From Astropecten irregularis (lineage: Eukaryota; Echinodermata; Asteroidea; Paxillosida; Astropectinidae), in contig OZ020256.1 of NCBI GenBank assembly GCA_963971285.1, forward strand, positions 9,426,541-9,490,540: DNA of 64,000 bases, read 5' to 3'. This document shows positions 1 to 12,400 of the stretch, in pieces; the first letter of the stretch is position 1, and every line of letters starts with the position of its first letter. The position numbers and the translations under genes are program-made. The notes beneath the pieces are model-generated. The model was given only the letters and a program-made list of their open reading frames with translations. It did no database searches and had not been told where the DNA came from.

Positions 1-660
1 TGTAATAATATAATGGTAACTTAAGCTGGTGTAACGTGTAGAAGTTAAGGCCATGCAATCTGAGTTTTTACTATTATTGCCACATTCTGCATGATTCTGA
101 GTCAAGACCAATAATGCTGACTGTGGTGCGTCTGAGCCCGAGTTAGACCGATGATTAATATGATCTGAGCCCATGCCAAGACCAATACCTAATAACTGAG
201 TCCAAGTCAAGGCAAATTTGACTTCTTTGTGAATCTAGGTCAAGACCAATATCAAGCACTGTCAGAGTGCACTTTGAAATGTATAGGTATTGATTGGTAA
301 AAATGTGTGTATAAATGCAGCAACACTACTTCATTAATGAGTCACCACATTGTTCGAATGTAACCACTGTGCATTGGAGACAAATCAAGGTAGCTGTCCT
401 ATTCTTCTTAGTTGTGCCATTTATAACAGAAGAGTGTAGCTTTCAACATTGCCGTAAAATACTTTTGCGCTACACATTGCCATGTATAATAGCCAACATA
501 AATTCTACATACTTTCCTCATATTCATCGTAAAAACATTTATTTAAACATTAATTGCAAGTTGAATTTATCATAGTTATCCACTTCATAAGTGATACATG
601 TACATTCATGTAACTGAAATAAGATATGAAATATGCCATTTGATTGTATGATATCAACAG
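1..660. other. intron upstream of first visible Kelch exon
   Basis: No coding sequence is recognisable here. Because the exon at 661 opens in phase 0 after a clean acceptor (ATATCAACAG), this stretch is inferred to be the 3' part of an intron of the Kelch gene whose BTB/BACK exons lie left of the window. Positions 100-260 hold loosely repeated text around words such as CAAGACCAAT and GAGTCCAAG, a degenerate tandem repeat. Confidence 0.5.
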
Positions 661-3600
661 TTCCTGAGTGATATTATAGACAACAGCACGTTGTTCCAAG
701 GCCAAGAGGAGTGTCAACGTCTTGTTTTTGAAGCTATGAAATACCACCTTCTGCCCGAACGGCGACCTCTCATGCAAAGTGCACGTACAAGACCACGCAA
801 GTCCACTGTTGGCACATTGTATGCAGTGGGTGGAATGGACAGTACTAAAGGTATGTTTGCTGATGTTCAGAAGAAATACATGTTTTGACTGCCAAAAATA
901 AATGCATATCAAAGGGTGAATCGGGGAAGCTTTAAGGAAAGGCAGAGGCTAGGGGGGATTGAAGTGGAATGTGATCTGGCATTGGTGAGTGCAAACATAA
1001 ACAAGATGCTGATTCATTCCCTCTCTCCTAACCCCCTTTCAGGAACTGTCAAACTTGAGCTTAATCTGTTCAATGTTCAACTTTAAATTATGCAAATGCT
1101 GGATCTGATTCCGCAATCTTACTTAACCACATCCCCCTTGCTGGATCAAACCCCCCTTACTGGATCAAACCCCCCTTGCTGGATCAAACCCCCCTTACTG
1201 GATCAAATCCCCCATGCTGGATCAAATCCCCCTTACTGGATCAAGTCCCCCTTACTGGATCAAACCCCCCTTGCTGGATCAAACCCCCCTTACTGGATCA
1301 AATCCCCCTTGCTGGATCAAATCCCCCATGCTGGATCAAATCCCCCCTTGCTGGATCAAATCCCCCTTGCTGGATCAAATCCCCCTCGCTGGATCAAATC
1401 CCCATCGCTGGATCAAATCCCCCTCGCTGGATCAAATCCCCCTCGCTGGATCAAATCCCCCTCGCTGGATCAAATCCCCCATGCTGGATCAAATCCCCCT
1501 TGCTGGATCAAATCCCCTTACAGGATCAAATCCCCCTTACTGAATCAAATCCCCCTCGCTGGATCAAATCCCCCTCGCTGGATCAAATCCCCCTTGCTGG
1601 ATCAAATCCCCCTTGCTGGATCAAATCCCCCATGCTGGATCAAATCCCCCATGCTGGATCAAATCCCCCTTGCTGGATCAAATCCCCTTACTGGATCAAA
1701 TCCCCCTTACTGGATCAAATCCCCCTCGCTGGGTCAAATCCCCCTCGCTGGGTCAAATCCCCCTCGCTGGATCAAATCCCCCTCGCTGGGTCAAATCCCC
1801 CTCGCTGGATCAAATCCCCCTCGCTGGGTCAAATTCCCCTCGCTGGATCAAATCCCCCTCGCTGGGTCAAATTCCCTCGCTGGGTCAAATCCCCCTCGCT
1901 GGGTCAAATCCCCCTCGCTGGGTCAAATCCCCCTTACTGGATCAAATCCCCCTCGCTGGGTCAAATCCCCCTCGCTGGGTCAAATCCCCCTCGCTGGATC
2001 AAATCCCCCTCGCTGGGTCAAATCCCCCTCGCTGGATCAAATCCCCCTCGCTGGGTCAAATTTCCTCGCTACTGATGCCACACTATATAAGGCAACCAAA
2101 TTAGTGGTTTATTGTACTTTGTCAAAATGACACAGATATCCACATTTCATACAAATTAAATTTTAAAATTAAAAGTATTTTTAGCATTTATGCAAAACTG
2201 ATACCATTTAATGCCTTTCATTATTAATGCATTTAATGAGAACAAGAGTCAACTACCAACATCATTTTGTCTAAGAGAAATTTTAAAACAATTTCCACAT
2301 ATGATTGTGTGCAAAAGTGTTCACAGGTGTGTCAGTTTATACTTGATCCTATAAAGTATAAAATGCTATTCTACAAATCATGTGTGTGTCAAAAGTGGAA
2401 TTCTGAGAGAAGTAAACATGCAGTGTTTACTATCTCATCCCATGAGACACATTTTGTCCATCTGTGTACATGTATTTGCTGCTAAGCAACTATTGATATG
2501 TATTTTTTCAGGAGCCACAAGTATAGAGAAGTATGACTTACGCACAAACACATGGACTCACATTGGCAATATGAGTGGACGTAGACTTCAGTTTGGTGTG
2601 GCTGTCTGCCAAGATAAGCTCTATGTAGTCGGTGGCCGAGATGGGTTGAAGACTCTGAATACTGTGGAGTGTTATAATCCTGTTGGTAAATCATGGAGTA
2701 TGTTGACACCTATGGGAACACACAGGCATGGCCTAGGTGAGTGTTATTATCAATACATGCAATTCAATTCTGCATTCTTGTCACATTCATCTGTGAATAC
2801 ATATTTAGGAATTAATTGGAAGCAAAGGATTTGGTGCCCACTGGGATTTGACTTGACCGCTGTTGACTTTATAGTCATCACATCACATGTAAGAGTATGA
2901 AATAGATTTAGATAAGTCATTAATTTACCAACAACCCTAAACACAAATGAAAACTGAAGGAAAGCAACATACAAAAAAAGATAATCTTCAAGTGGATGGA
3001 AGAGCCAAGAGCAAAAGTACAAAATGGGATTGCATTATATAACACTGATAACAGTGCTAGGCTTAATATGAATGACCTTCAAAATTAATAATTAACTTAC
3101 CATCTAACTTAAACCTTATTCATTGTTGTTTTAATTGTGAATATTTAAACCATTTGATGTTGTTTACTGACTTGCAGGGGTTGGTATGTTGGAGGGTCCC
3201 ATGTATGCTGTTGGTGGGCATGATGGTTGGAGCTATTTATCATCAGTTGAAAGATATGATCCACAGAGTAAACAATGGAGTTATGTTGCCTCTATGTCTT
3301 CACCAAGGAGCACAGTAGGAGTAGCAGTACTGGACAACAAGTAAGTCTCAACACAATGCATACCGTACCACAAGGTACATTTATGCACCATCATGAAGTA
3401 TACATACTTAACTACCGGTAATGTAGTGCCACCATCTGAGGTTTTGGCCTTTCATGTTTTAGCAACCAATGCAGATTGTGGGAAATTTATGTTCTGGATT
3501 CACACGTGTGAGTTTTATGACAAATGTAGTGTTTCAGTTTTGCACATGCTTTGTAATTTGATAATTGTATCTGTATAATAAGCTATTGCAAATATCTTCT

Positions 3601-6032
3601 GTACAAAATGGAGAACTGCTTACATTCTTTATACCCAAAACATTCATACAGCGACTGGCAATCATGAAATGAGAAGAAAGTCACTGGCTTGAATTAGTCT
3701 ATTCAGCTAGTGGACTTCACATGAAGTATTTGAGTTTCAACAGACTCCCTAAGAATTCTAGTCTGGGCTAGAATAAGTTGCAAGTTTTATGTTTGGGTTC
3801 TCTCTAGATGATCAATGCATACATGGTATAGCACCTATTTATCTTCTTGTTTTCATTCAAGAGGTTGAATTATTTTGTCTATAAATGAGTCTTATCCAAA
3901 TCAAGTCCAGTGTTAACTGCTTAGTTCAATCTGCTGCAGTTCAGTTAGGAATAATCTATGTGAACTAGATGCTGACAGATCAGATATGGTTCCTATCTCA
4001 GCTTTTGGATTAGAACGAATGCACCCCACTTCCATGGTGCAAGGTCTCATATAGATGTCTGAGGTTAAATTGTCAGTCCGTTGCAATTACATACATAATG
4101 AGATACCAGCCACCTAATACAATTTTACCATATTTCACAAGCAAATTTGTTGAAAATTTGACCAGCTTTTCTCTCATGGGAAGTAATGGACTTTATGCAT
4201 TCTGCACTGGATGTTATAACAAATTAGAATGCTGCATGCAAAAGCAACATGCTCATGTCAGTAGGGTGCAAGTTATGACTACTGTTTTAATACAGTACCA
4301 GTGTGAAATAATAACAAGAGATAACACAAAGCAATTATACCAGAAAGAATACACATGAACATACTTGTACATTAGCACACGTGTGTGATGGACCATTGAA
4401 CAGAATAACACTTTGCAGTTGAAAGAAAATGATCTTACTAACAAGGGGACACTTTTAGCATGACTTTCCTAACATATTTGATTTGTCCTATTACCAGGTT
4501 ATATGCTATAGGAGGAAGGGATGGCAGTGCTTGTCTGCGTTCAGTGGAAGTATATGATCCTCATATCAATCGTTGGATGATGTGTTCTGCTATGTGTAAG
4601 AGGCGTGGTGGTCTAGGTGTGGCTGTATGTAATGGTTGTTTGTATGCAATAGGAGGACATGACACTCCCAGTCAACAGTCATCCAGGCAGTTTGATTGCG
4701 TGGAAAGGTAATGTCATACAGCAATTCATTGTAAACAAAAACATTTCAGAAAAAAAACGTTTTTATTATGTTGCAACTTATTCAATATGCATATGGCTGA
4801 AGGTAAAAGAGAACAATTGGCTGTAAGGAATGGTATTCTTGAGTTTTTCAAAATTATGAAGAAGTTGTTGTGGGGCAAATATTGTAAGATATGCACTTGC
4901 TACCGGTATCTCCTTGGCTTCTGTATACATGTACATGCTTAACATATGAATCATGTGGATTTTTTTTATATGACTGCACAGGTATGATCCACGGTCTGAT
5001 TTATGGTGTACTCTTGCACCAATGAGTCTGTGTCGTGATGCAGTAGGAGTAGCTGTACTTGGTAATCGCATCTTTGCTGTGGGTGGATATGATGGCCAAA
5101 GCTACCTCAACTCAGTGGAGAGTTATGACCCACTTGCTGGTGAATGGAGCCTTGTAAGTAATGTCTCTGTTGTCTTACTTGTTGTAGTTTGTAAAATGTT
5201 CAAATGACTTTTCCATTTGCAATTCTTGCACAGGGGAATTCAGCTGATACACAATGGAACTTTACTTCATGCAGAGCAAAATCACTCTGTACATGACAAA
5301 ATCATCTTGTGAAGTTTCAAACTTTTCTCAGCATCTTGGCTAGTTGGCATGAGGGATAACTAGGGCAATATTCACACGTACTTATCATGAGCCCCTAAGC
5401 AGGAGGATTTTCTGGTTGAACTATGGATATAGTGCAAATAGATTCATTTGCTGTCTATCTCTGTGAATTGATCCTATATTCTCAAAACAGTCAGATTGCT
5501 AAAGGTTTTCCTTTTTGAGCTTACAAAAGATATCATGCAACAAAAGTGAAAGGCTATGGAACAAAGTTAATATTGCATATTGTTTTCTTGGGCATAGCCA
5601 CAAAAAGCGGAAACAAATTGCTGACAAGCCACCAATGATACTGTGCAATCCTTTTTTAAAACAATCATCAAACAATCACAAGGGAAAATGACTGAATTTT
5701 TAAATTATTGAAAGGTGAACAAAGAAAAAATTACTGGAGCAGGATTCAAACTGGGCAACCTCCTGAATACTTTACAGGCGCTCTACCAACTGCGCTATCC
5801 AGCCCTACATATAGGGACATCACCAACGTAGGGCTGGATAGCTCAGTTGGTTGAGCGCCTGTGTGGTATTTAAGAGGTCGCTGGTTCGATTCCCGCTCCA
5901 GGTAATTTTTCTTTGTTTAACTTTCAATTAGTTTTTAAAACATGATCTTTCTTTATGTGTTTGCATATACAGGCATCTCCTCTGAATACTGGCAGGGCTG
6001 GTGCATGTGTGGTACATGTTCCCATCATTTGA
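661..6032 (+). CDS. Kelch-like protein, KLHL1/4/5 clade (3' part of gene)
   Basis: Exons: 661-850, 2512-2736, 3178-3340, 4498-4707, 4982-5153 and 5973-6032 (TGA 6030-6032), all with GT-AG borders and matching phases. The first exon begins FLSDIIDN and includes YHLLPERR, typical of the end of the BACK domain in KLHL1/4/5. Six Kelch blades follow, each with a GG pair and downstream Tyr/Trp: [46 protein letters not shown] and FAVGGYDG. The last exon is only 60 nt, encoding [10 protein letters not shown], the strand that closes the propeller. KLHL proteins usually act as cullin-3 substrate adaptors; this clade has also been linked to actin binding, so the function here is inferred from family. 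The BTB domain and start codon are outside the window. I see no frameshift. KLHL1, 4 and 5 cannot be told apart from this half. Confidence 0.9.
1133..2070. repeat. 19-bp minisatellite in Kelch intron
   Basis: About 49 tandem copies of a 19-bp unit, consensus CCCCCTCGCTGGATCAAAT. Variants are not mixed at random: units with TCAAACCCCCC lie at the left end, TTGCTGG and ATGCTGG variants in the middle, and GCTGGGTCAAAT units from about 1730 to the right end. A 19-bp period is not a multiple of three, so all three plus-strand frames stay open and give the same repeating peptide; the long open frames here are by-products. Confidence 0.95.
5660..5807 (-). mobile_element. tRNA-derived SINE, family 1, minus copy
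   Basis: Read on the minus strand it starts with a tRNA-like head (AGGGCTGGATAGC, then GCGCCTGTAAAG), has a box-B-like segment and continues into the tail TTTTTTCTTTGTTCACCTTT and CATTTTCCCTTGTGATTG. The same head and tail recur at 5811, 37194, 60690 and 63411, which marks a SINE family and not a tRNA gene. It sits head to head with the next copy. Confidence 0.75.
5811..5935 (+). mobile_element. tRNA-derived SINE, family 1, plus copy
   Basis: The tRNA-like head begins GGGCTGGATAGCTCAGTTGG (box A) at 5831 and has box B GGTTCGATTCC. A leader GGGACATCACCAACGTA precedes it, also seen in inverted form beside the copy at 63411. It ends in ATTTTTCTTTGTTTAACTTT. The copy lies in the last intron of the Kelch gene and forms a head-to-head palindrome with the copy at 5660-5807. 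Confidence 0.75.
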
Positions 6033-9000
6033 ATCAACATCATGTCAAATGTGACTTCATCATAACCAGTGCTGAACAGAGCAAAGTCACTCTGCATTCT
6101 TAACTTACATTTGCATTGTATCCTTAATGAAGTGTGTGCAAGTTTGGTCATATCAGCTGATGAAATTATCTGAATATGGAGATCTTATGTTATACAGTGC
6201 AGCAGTGATAAGTTCTTCATAATTCAGATGATTACTGAGAAGTGTAATATTTAATTGTTTGTGTCATTTACTCCAAATTTGTCTTTAGAAAGGAGTTTTC
6301 AGAATTGTCTTCTGCTCTGCAATTTTGTAATACATTTTATATGCCGTTTATATTATTAAGTATTTATTGTTTTTTATAACTTCTACAAAAATGTCTGCGT
6401 TCAACACAAATTATTTGCTTTACCGATCTGTATTTAAAAGGGGATAAATACTTAGTGTACTATATGTAGAATTAGGTCCCTCTAAAAACAGTTTTTTTCT
6501 AGTGTGATTTAACCACATCTTAGTCTTCCCCTTGTCTTCCCATAAAAAGAGATTATTTAGTCATAAAGAGATATAAATGCAGATGAAAGATGTGATAAGT
6601 TTATGGTATAAACAGGGTCCGGTCTACTAAATGTCAAACTGTAGTCTCTTGATTTATTAGGATTAACAGAGGCAGAGGGTTCTGCCTTTGACTAAGTAAG
6701 ACCCTGCTACAATCAAAAGGTTATACCACTAACTGCAGGTTTGTATTCAGTTACCTGGTCAGTTTGGTCAGTAAACAGTTTACAGCAGATTCAACCTAGT
6801 TAATAACATTCCATATAGGCTGAAGGGCTTGATAGCATTCCCAATGAATTCCCCCAGTTTAATGCCAGTTTAATGTCCTTTCCTAGTGAATTTGACACAA
6901 ATGAATGTAAGAACAATATACATGCATATTCATTCAACGATGGTCTGTGGAATAGAATGTGGATAAAGGCAAATATGCTCATTCAGGTTGTGCTTAACTA
7001 GTTGTAAATATGTTACTATTTTTAAAACGTCCTTTTTGGGGGGGGGGGGCAAGTACTTGAGAACAATAGTATTTTGATACAAGATCTTGTGTCTTTTGTT
7101 TACTGAATGTACCAGTATGTGCATACATATTGATATAAATTGGATAACTCTGTATTTCCTTGTGGAACGTGAAAATAGAAAATGCTGCAAAATGATCCAT
7201 AGTATTGCTGTTGGGGTTAGGTTAGGGCAGCACACATTCATGGTAGCTGTAAGCTCATTTCCCTGTTGATGTCATAATACAATTTATTATGATGGGTAAT
7301 CACTAATCAGTATTATACTAATTGTATCTATTTTTATTTCATGAAATGGTACTACATATACTTAAGGTCATTTGTGTATGTTTTTAGAGGTTTGGAGTGG
7401 AAGATAGTATATTACTGTGCATTTTCATAACATTATACATGTATTGTTATTTTGTAACTTTGTAACTTTGTCGAAGAGGATTATAGGAATAACTCATTAC
7501 AGGGTCTTTTTAAAAGTGTCAATTTTTCAAGAGCAGTTTTTTACCCAAAATATTCATGAGAGCATGTGATCAATGTACCCATATAGTGCTAACAGTAACA
7601 AACTTGAGTCTCTGTATGAACTAAAATGTACCTCTCTTTGATTGTGATATTACATTTGATTCATTCATGAGAATTCCTCCATATTATATGAGTACATCTC
7701 TTCTGTTTATATGTATTTATCTTTTTAGAAAACTGTAAAATACCAGACATTTTAACATGAATATGTCCAAATGCAAGTATTCATATAATTCCTTCCTTTC
7801 ATTTTTTTTCCTGTAATAATGTTCTACTATCTTCCTATTTGTTGGTATTGTTTATGTTTATGCAGATTACAACTCAATGCAAAGTATTGATTTAGCTACT
7901 TCTCCATGTTAGCCATATAACGTTGCCAGTAATATGTTTAATATAACTGTTTTGTGTGATCATTTTGTATGGAACATCACTTTTTTCCATTATCACAGGG
8001 GTTAAGTGAAAACATTTTATTTTTGCCAATAACAAATATTAAAACAAACAAAGCAGGATTGTGGTAAATTGATGGGAAAATATATCTAGTTATGTTTTTT
8101 TTTTTAACCGAAAGTGAAGTAGTATTTTCATGGAGTATTTAAAATGTTAACATAATAATGCAAAATGATGATAATAGTGAGTATGTGATTGAATGCCCAA
8201 TAAGGGCCAATAGTGGCGTATTTGTATAAGTCATGTATGCTGTATGGAAGATACATGGTTTATTATACAAATATCACATGGTTTGAGGGTGGACAGTCGA
8301 ATCTAGCTTCCCGAGGTGTTGGAAGTTGACAAACTATAGTTCCCGAGGCGAAGCGCATGATGGTAAATTGACCAATTGGGATTCGGCTGTAGGTCATGAA
8401 TGTTTGTGAGGTATACAATAATCGGACATTTATTTCGTCATATGAAGAAATAAATGCCAGATTGTTGGATATACATGTACATGTGTGGGACGTTTGCTAT
8501 GTTAAAGGCTTAAAGGCTGACAAGAAGACATCTTGTATTTGTGAATGACATGTGTCCGCCTACCTTTATGCAACATAATGAGGATAAGGTTTGCGGAGAC
8601 ACTTGTACAAACTCTTTTCCAGAAGTGTGCTTGTGAAAAGAACCGGTGAGAAGAACCTCACTTTCGGAACCACACTTCTAGAAAAGCGTTTGACTCCGTT
8701 TGTACATGGTGTCTTCGTAAGCGTTACTTTCTTATGTTACTTCCACCATGCAAAGCTTCAACTTCCTACATGAGGATAGACCGGTGCGTGGGATTTTATA
8801 AGAGAAGGGAATGGTCATGAATAAATATGCAACCTGCAGAAGCTCATAAAGTGCACAGTTATCGAAATATTTATATTTACATAGCAGTAAACCTACAAAT
8901 GCACCAAGCACGTTGTTCTGTTCGAGATCAATGGTCAAAGTCAACATAAAATGGGATATTAAATGCAAGTAGGCCAACACGTAGTACCAATGTAGGCTTG

Positions 9001-9425
9001 CAGTTTCCTTATCCCCTTTTGTAGAATTCGGCCAGTCACTCTGGTGAATACAATATTACAGTTTTTGAAACAAAATGCACTGATATGAGCCTCGTCCGAC
9101 TCTAAATAGCCTACATGATTGTGTTCGCGCCCATTCCAGTGTTTCAAAGTTGACCTATAGGTCCTCGGTTCACAAAAGGGTGTAAATTGACTATGATTGC
9201 GGATCACGTTCCTTCCAATATTTGCTAACCGGGTTTATTGTTTTATGCAGGGATGTCTATCTTTACAATTGAATTATATATACTGTGTGTGGACTTGGTT
9301 GCATTATTGTAGGCCTAATCGGTCTGCTGGTGAAATGATATAAAATACTTGGCTTCATTCACTCAAGTTGTATAGTTTACTGGGCGAACCTACACCGTAC
9401 TCTTGACGTAGGCCTATAATTAGAG
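6033..9425. other. Kelch 3' UTR and intergenic region
   Basis: No gene recognised. The 3' UTR of the Kelch gene must begin here; no canonical AATAAA was seen close to the stop, so its end is not placed. A run of ten or so G lies at 7027-7036. Around 8240-8460 there is foldback-like sequence with CCCGAGGCGAAGCGC, similar in style to the core at 37911-38085. The final part (about 9240-9425) must hold the promoter and 5' UTR of the first SLC5 gene; no core promoter motif is convincing. Confidence 0.5.
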
Positions 9426-12400
9426 ATGGATGTGAATAATGGCGATACGACCAGTAACCTTCAAGGACTGGACATTGCTATCATTGTTATAGTCTTCATT
9501 CTTGTTCTGGCAGTTGGAATATGGGTAAGAAAATATCACATTTGTAAGGTTATGCTGCCCATGTGCTGATGAATACATTATACCACTCCTTTCTCAAAGC
9601 TCGACGGCTCCTGCCCCATCTCGTGAATCCATTTTTATAATCATGGATATTGTTTGGCCGCGGTCCGGAAGTAGATTCTCTGGTATGAAAAGGAAAACAG
9701 AGCTTCATATTCACTGAAAAACAACCTATATTTTCAGCATAGGCCTATGGATGACAGAGACCAAGCTGGAGCCTGAACCAGAGCTGAGGTTTGAGAAAGG
9801 CCCCTGGGGCCGAATTCATAAAACTGAAAACGCGTCGCAGAGTTAAGTGCACGGGCACTCGGGTAAATGTACATCTTTCAATATAAGCCCCATTTGTGCC
9901 ATTTGTTTTGTGCAGTATAGCACGACCATTCCCAGTAATAAGGGCTGACCCGTGTGAGCTAAACGAATGCACCCATAGTTCAACTTTACTAGTACTTTAA
10001 GACTGGTTCCAGCTTGGCTTCATACAGTGTCGTTTTCTTATAAGGTTACTGTACAACAAAAAACATCATTCAAAATAATTGGAGGAATGTATAGGCCTAC
10101 GCCTAATCGTCATGTATTTCGTGTTTTCGTTGGTTTGGTTAACTGGGATGATGACATTTTAAACAGATTTTACTAAAATTGTATAACAATCCTGTGATAT
10201 TTCTGTCTCGTACTTTTCCATACTTTATTTCTTTTTTCAGTCTGCCTGGACGTCCAATCGTGGAACCACTAATGGCTACTTCTTGGCTGGTAGAAGCATG
10301 TCCTGGTGGTTGGTAAGTATAAGTTAGGACACACTATACCTAGCCCCTGCTCAGCTAACCTACATGCGTTGGTGAATAATTCTAAAGGAATCATAATTAT
10401 TATAAGGTTATAAATTTTGATTATGAATTATTTGTTCACTTTCCAGGTTGGTTTGTCTTTGTATGTCAGCAACATAGGAAGCAGTTCATTCATTGGTTTG
10501 GCGGGCACAGCATCAGTTTCTGGCTATGCAGTTATTGCGTATGAGTTTCACGTAAGTAAGGATTTTTGTCACTTATAGGCCTATTATTATACAGTATATA
10601 CCTGTATTTTTGTTTAATCAACTGGGGGAAATGGGCGTCATAGTGGTCGTATGCCTGCTTTCAATCCATGATATACCGACTTCGTCAGGTTGGCCATGGA
10701 CGCCTGTCACATGTCACCTAAGCTCTTCACTGTGTTTAGCAAATACGACGGTATCTTCTTTTTTCACCTATAAAGTGTTGCCTAAGTCCCACATTATAGT
10801 AACAACAATCAAGTTGTGCATATTGTATATACAGAAAAATGAGAAAATGGTTTTCTCGAACGAAATCCGTGAATGCCACGTCCACCAAATACCTTTTGTA
10901 ATAATATTTTCAGTATAACTCGGTAAGTATAATAAAGCCATAAATCCAAACCAGTGCGGTAGCAGTCTTGGTATGACAAGAAGATGTCCTTCGTGTGTAG
11001 TGGCACAGGGGCACTTTCTAGTTTTGCCGGTCAGGCACGCAAATAAAATGGTTGAAATTCGGTTCTTTGGGTTAAGAGCATCGATTTTGAAACCGTAGTT
11101 GTCTTCAGCTTGTATATAAGTTGGCACATGTCACTTTCATGGTTGCAGTCACATAAACTGTAAACACATATTGAACGCGCCATCTTTTATCTTTCAGTTT
11201 CTATAGAATTCGGTTCAGGCCAAGTATTTACATAACTACAAAGGCATACTTCGTCTTCATATAAAAAAGTAATCATGAAACATACTCGACGAGGATGGGA
11301 TTCGAACCCACGCGTGCAGAGCACAATGGATTAGCAGTCCATCGCCTTAACCACTCGGCCACCTCGTCAGGATGAATTAATTGAGTTTTGTTCAAAATTT
11401 GTTGTTTTACAGGGTCTGTTTTCCCTTATTCTTCTTGGTTTTGTCTTCATGCCTGTGTATACTGCAGCAGGGGTAAGCGCATTGAATAGTCATTATGTTC
11501 GTATATTTCCTCATATTAAAGATGTATTTTGCTGTTGTAGATCTGTTAAAAATACTGGTAATTTTAACAACATCACCAATCCCATTTCCCTTCAAGGTTA
11601 TCACGATGCCAGGGTATTTAAAGAAGCGATTTGGTGGTGAGAGGCTTCGGATCTTATTGTCAATTACAGCTGTGGTCCTCATCGTTCTTACCAACATGTC
11701 TGTAAGTCACATCATAAAATACATTGTGCTATATAACCACATTGGGGCAATTTGGCTGCACTCCCTATATAATGCCGAGGGGGGTAATCCCTTAATTACC
11801 GGAAATAGTGACGGAATTACAGAAAATTCAATACCCAAGATCATCAGAAATGCATTGAATTAAGCAGTTCTATTGACATTACTTCCTATTAAACTATACA
11901 AATACATGTAGATTTAAAATAATAATAATATAATAATAAAAAAGAGATGATGTAAAGATACAAAGGGAACTGGCTGTGGTAGTCTCATTAACAGATCTGT
12001 ATAGAATAATTAACAATGTCATGTACAGAATAGAATGGTTAGATGTCTACAAACTGCTATAAACCAAGAAGCAAATTTGTATAGTACATTTGGCCCATAT
12101 TAAAGTATTTATATTGGACATTTGGATATACATGTATTAATGATTAAAAGACGTCTTCTCCCGTGAAAAGGTTATAACATAGCTCGGTATGAAACATTCC
12201 CGCACCCGACATTCATCTATTATCTTTTGAAGAAAAACACGCCGCGTTAAGAGAAAAAAAGTTAAGTTGGCCGCGAGAGGGCGGAAGACGAACATTGCAC
12301 AACAAATGGACACGGCGTGTTGCGTTAGTTAAAGTATATGCATGGAGGCCAGTTATATTAAAGATAAGGGAATTATCGGGTTAAAGTTATATGAAAGGCC

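Noticed and set aside
1090-2130. Long open frames (up to 346 codons) of a repetitive Pro/Ser/Asp protein
   Set aside because: They lie wholly in the 19-bp minisatellite inside a Kelch intron. All three frames are open with the same peptide because the period is not a multiple of three, so openness is not evidence of coding.
5811-5905. A tRNA gene with boxes A and B
   Set aside because: The head is followed by a tail found in several other copies, and the acceptor stem pairs poorly. It is a SINE, as are the similar heads at 20472, 23150, 60690, 63120 and 63430.
10768-11127. Minus-strand open frame of 119 codons in intron 3 of SLC5 copy A
   Set aside because: No family resemblance and it sits in an intron opposite to the gene; composition looks non-coding.
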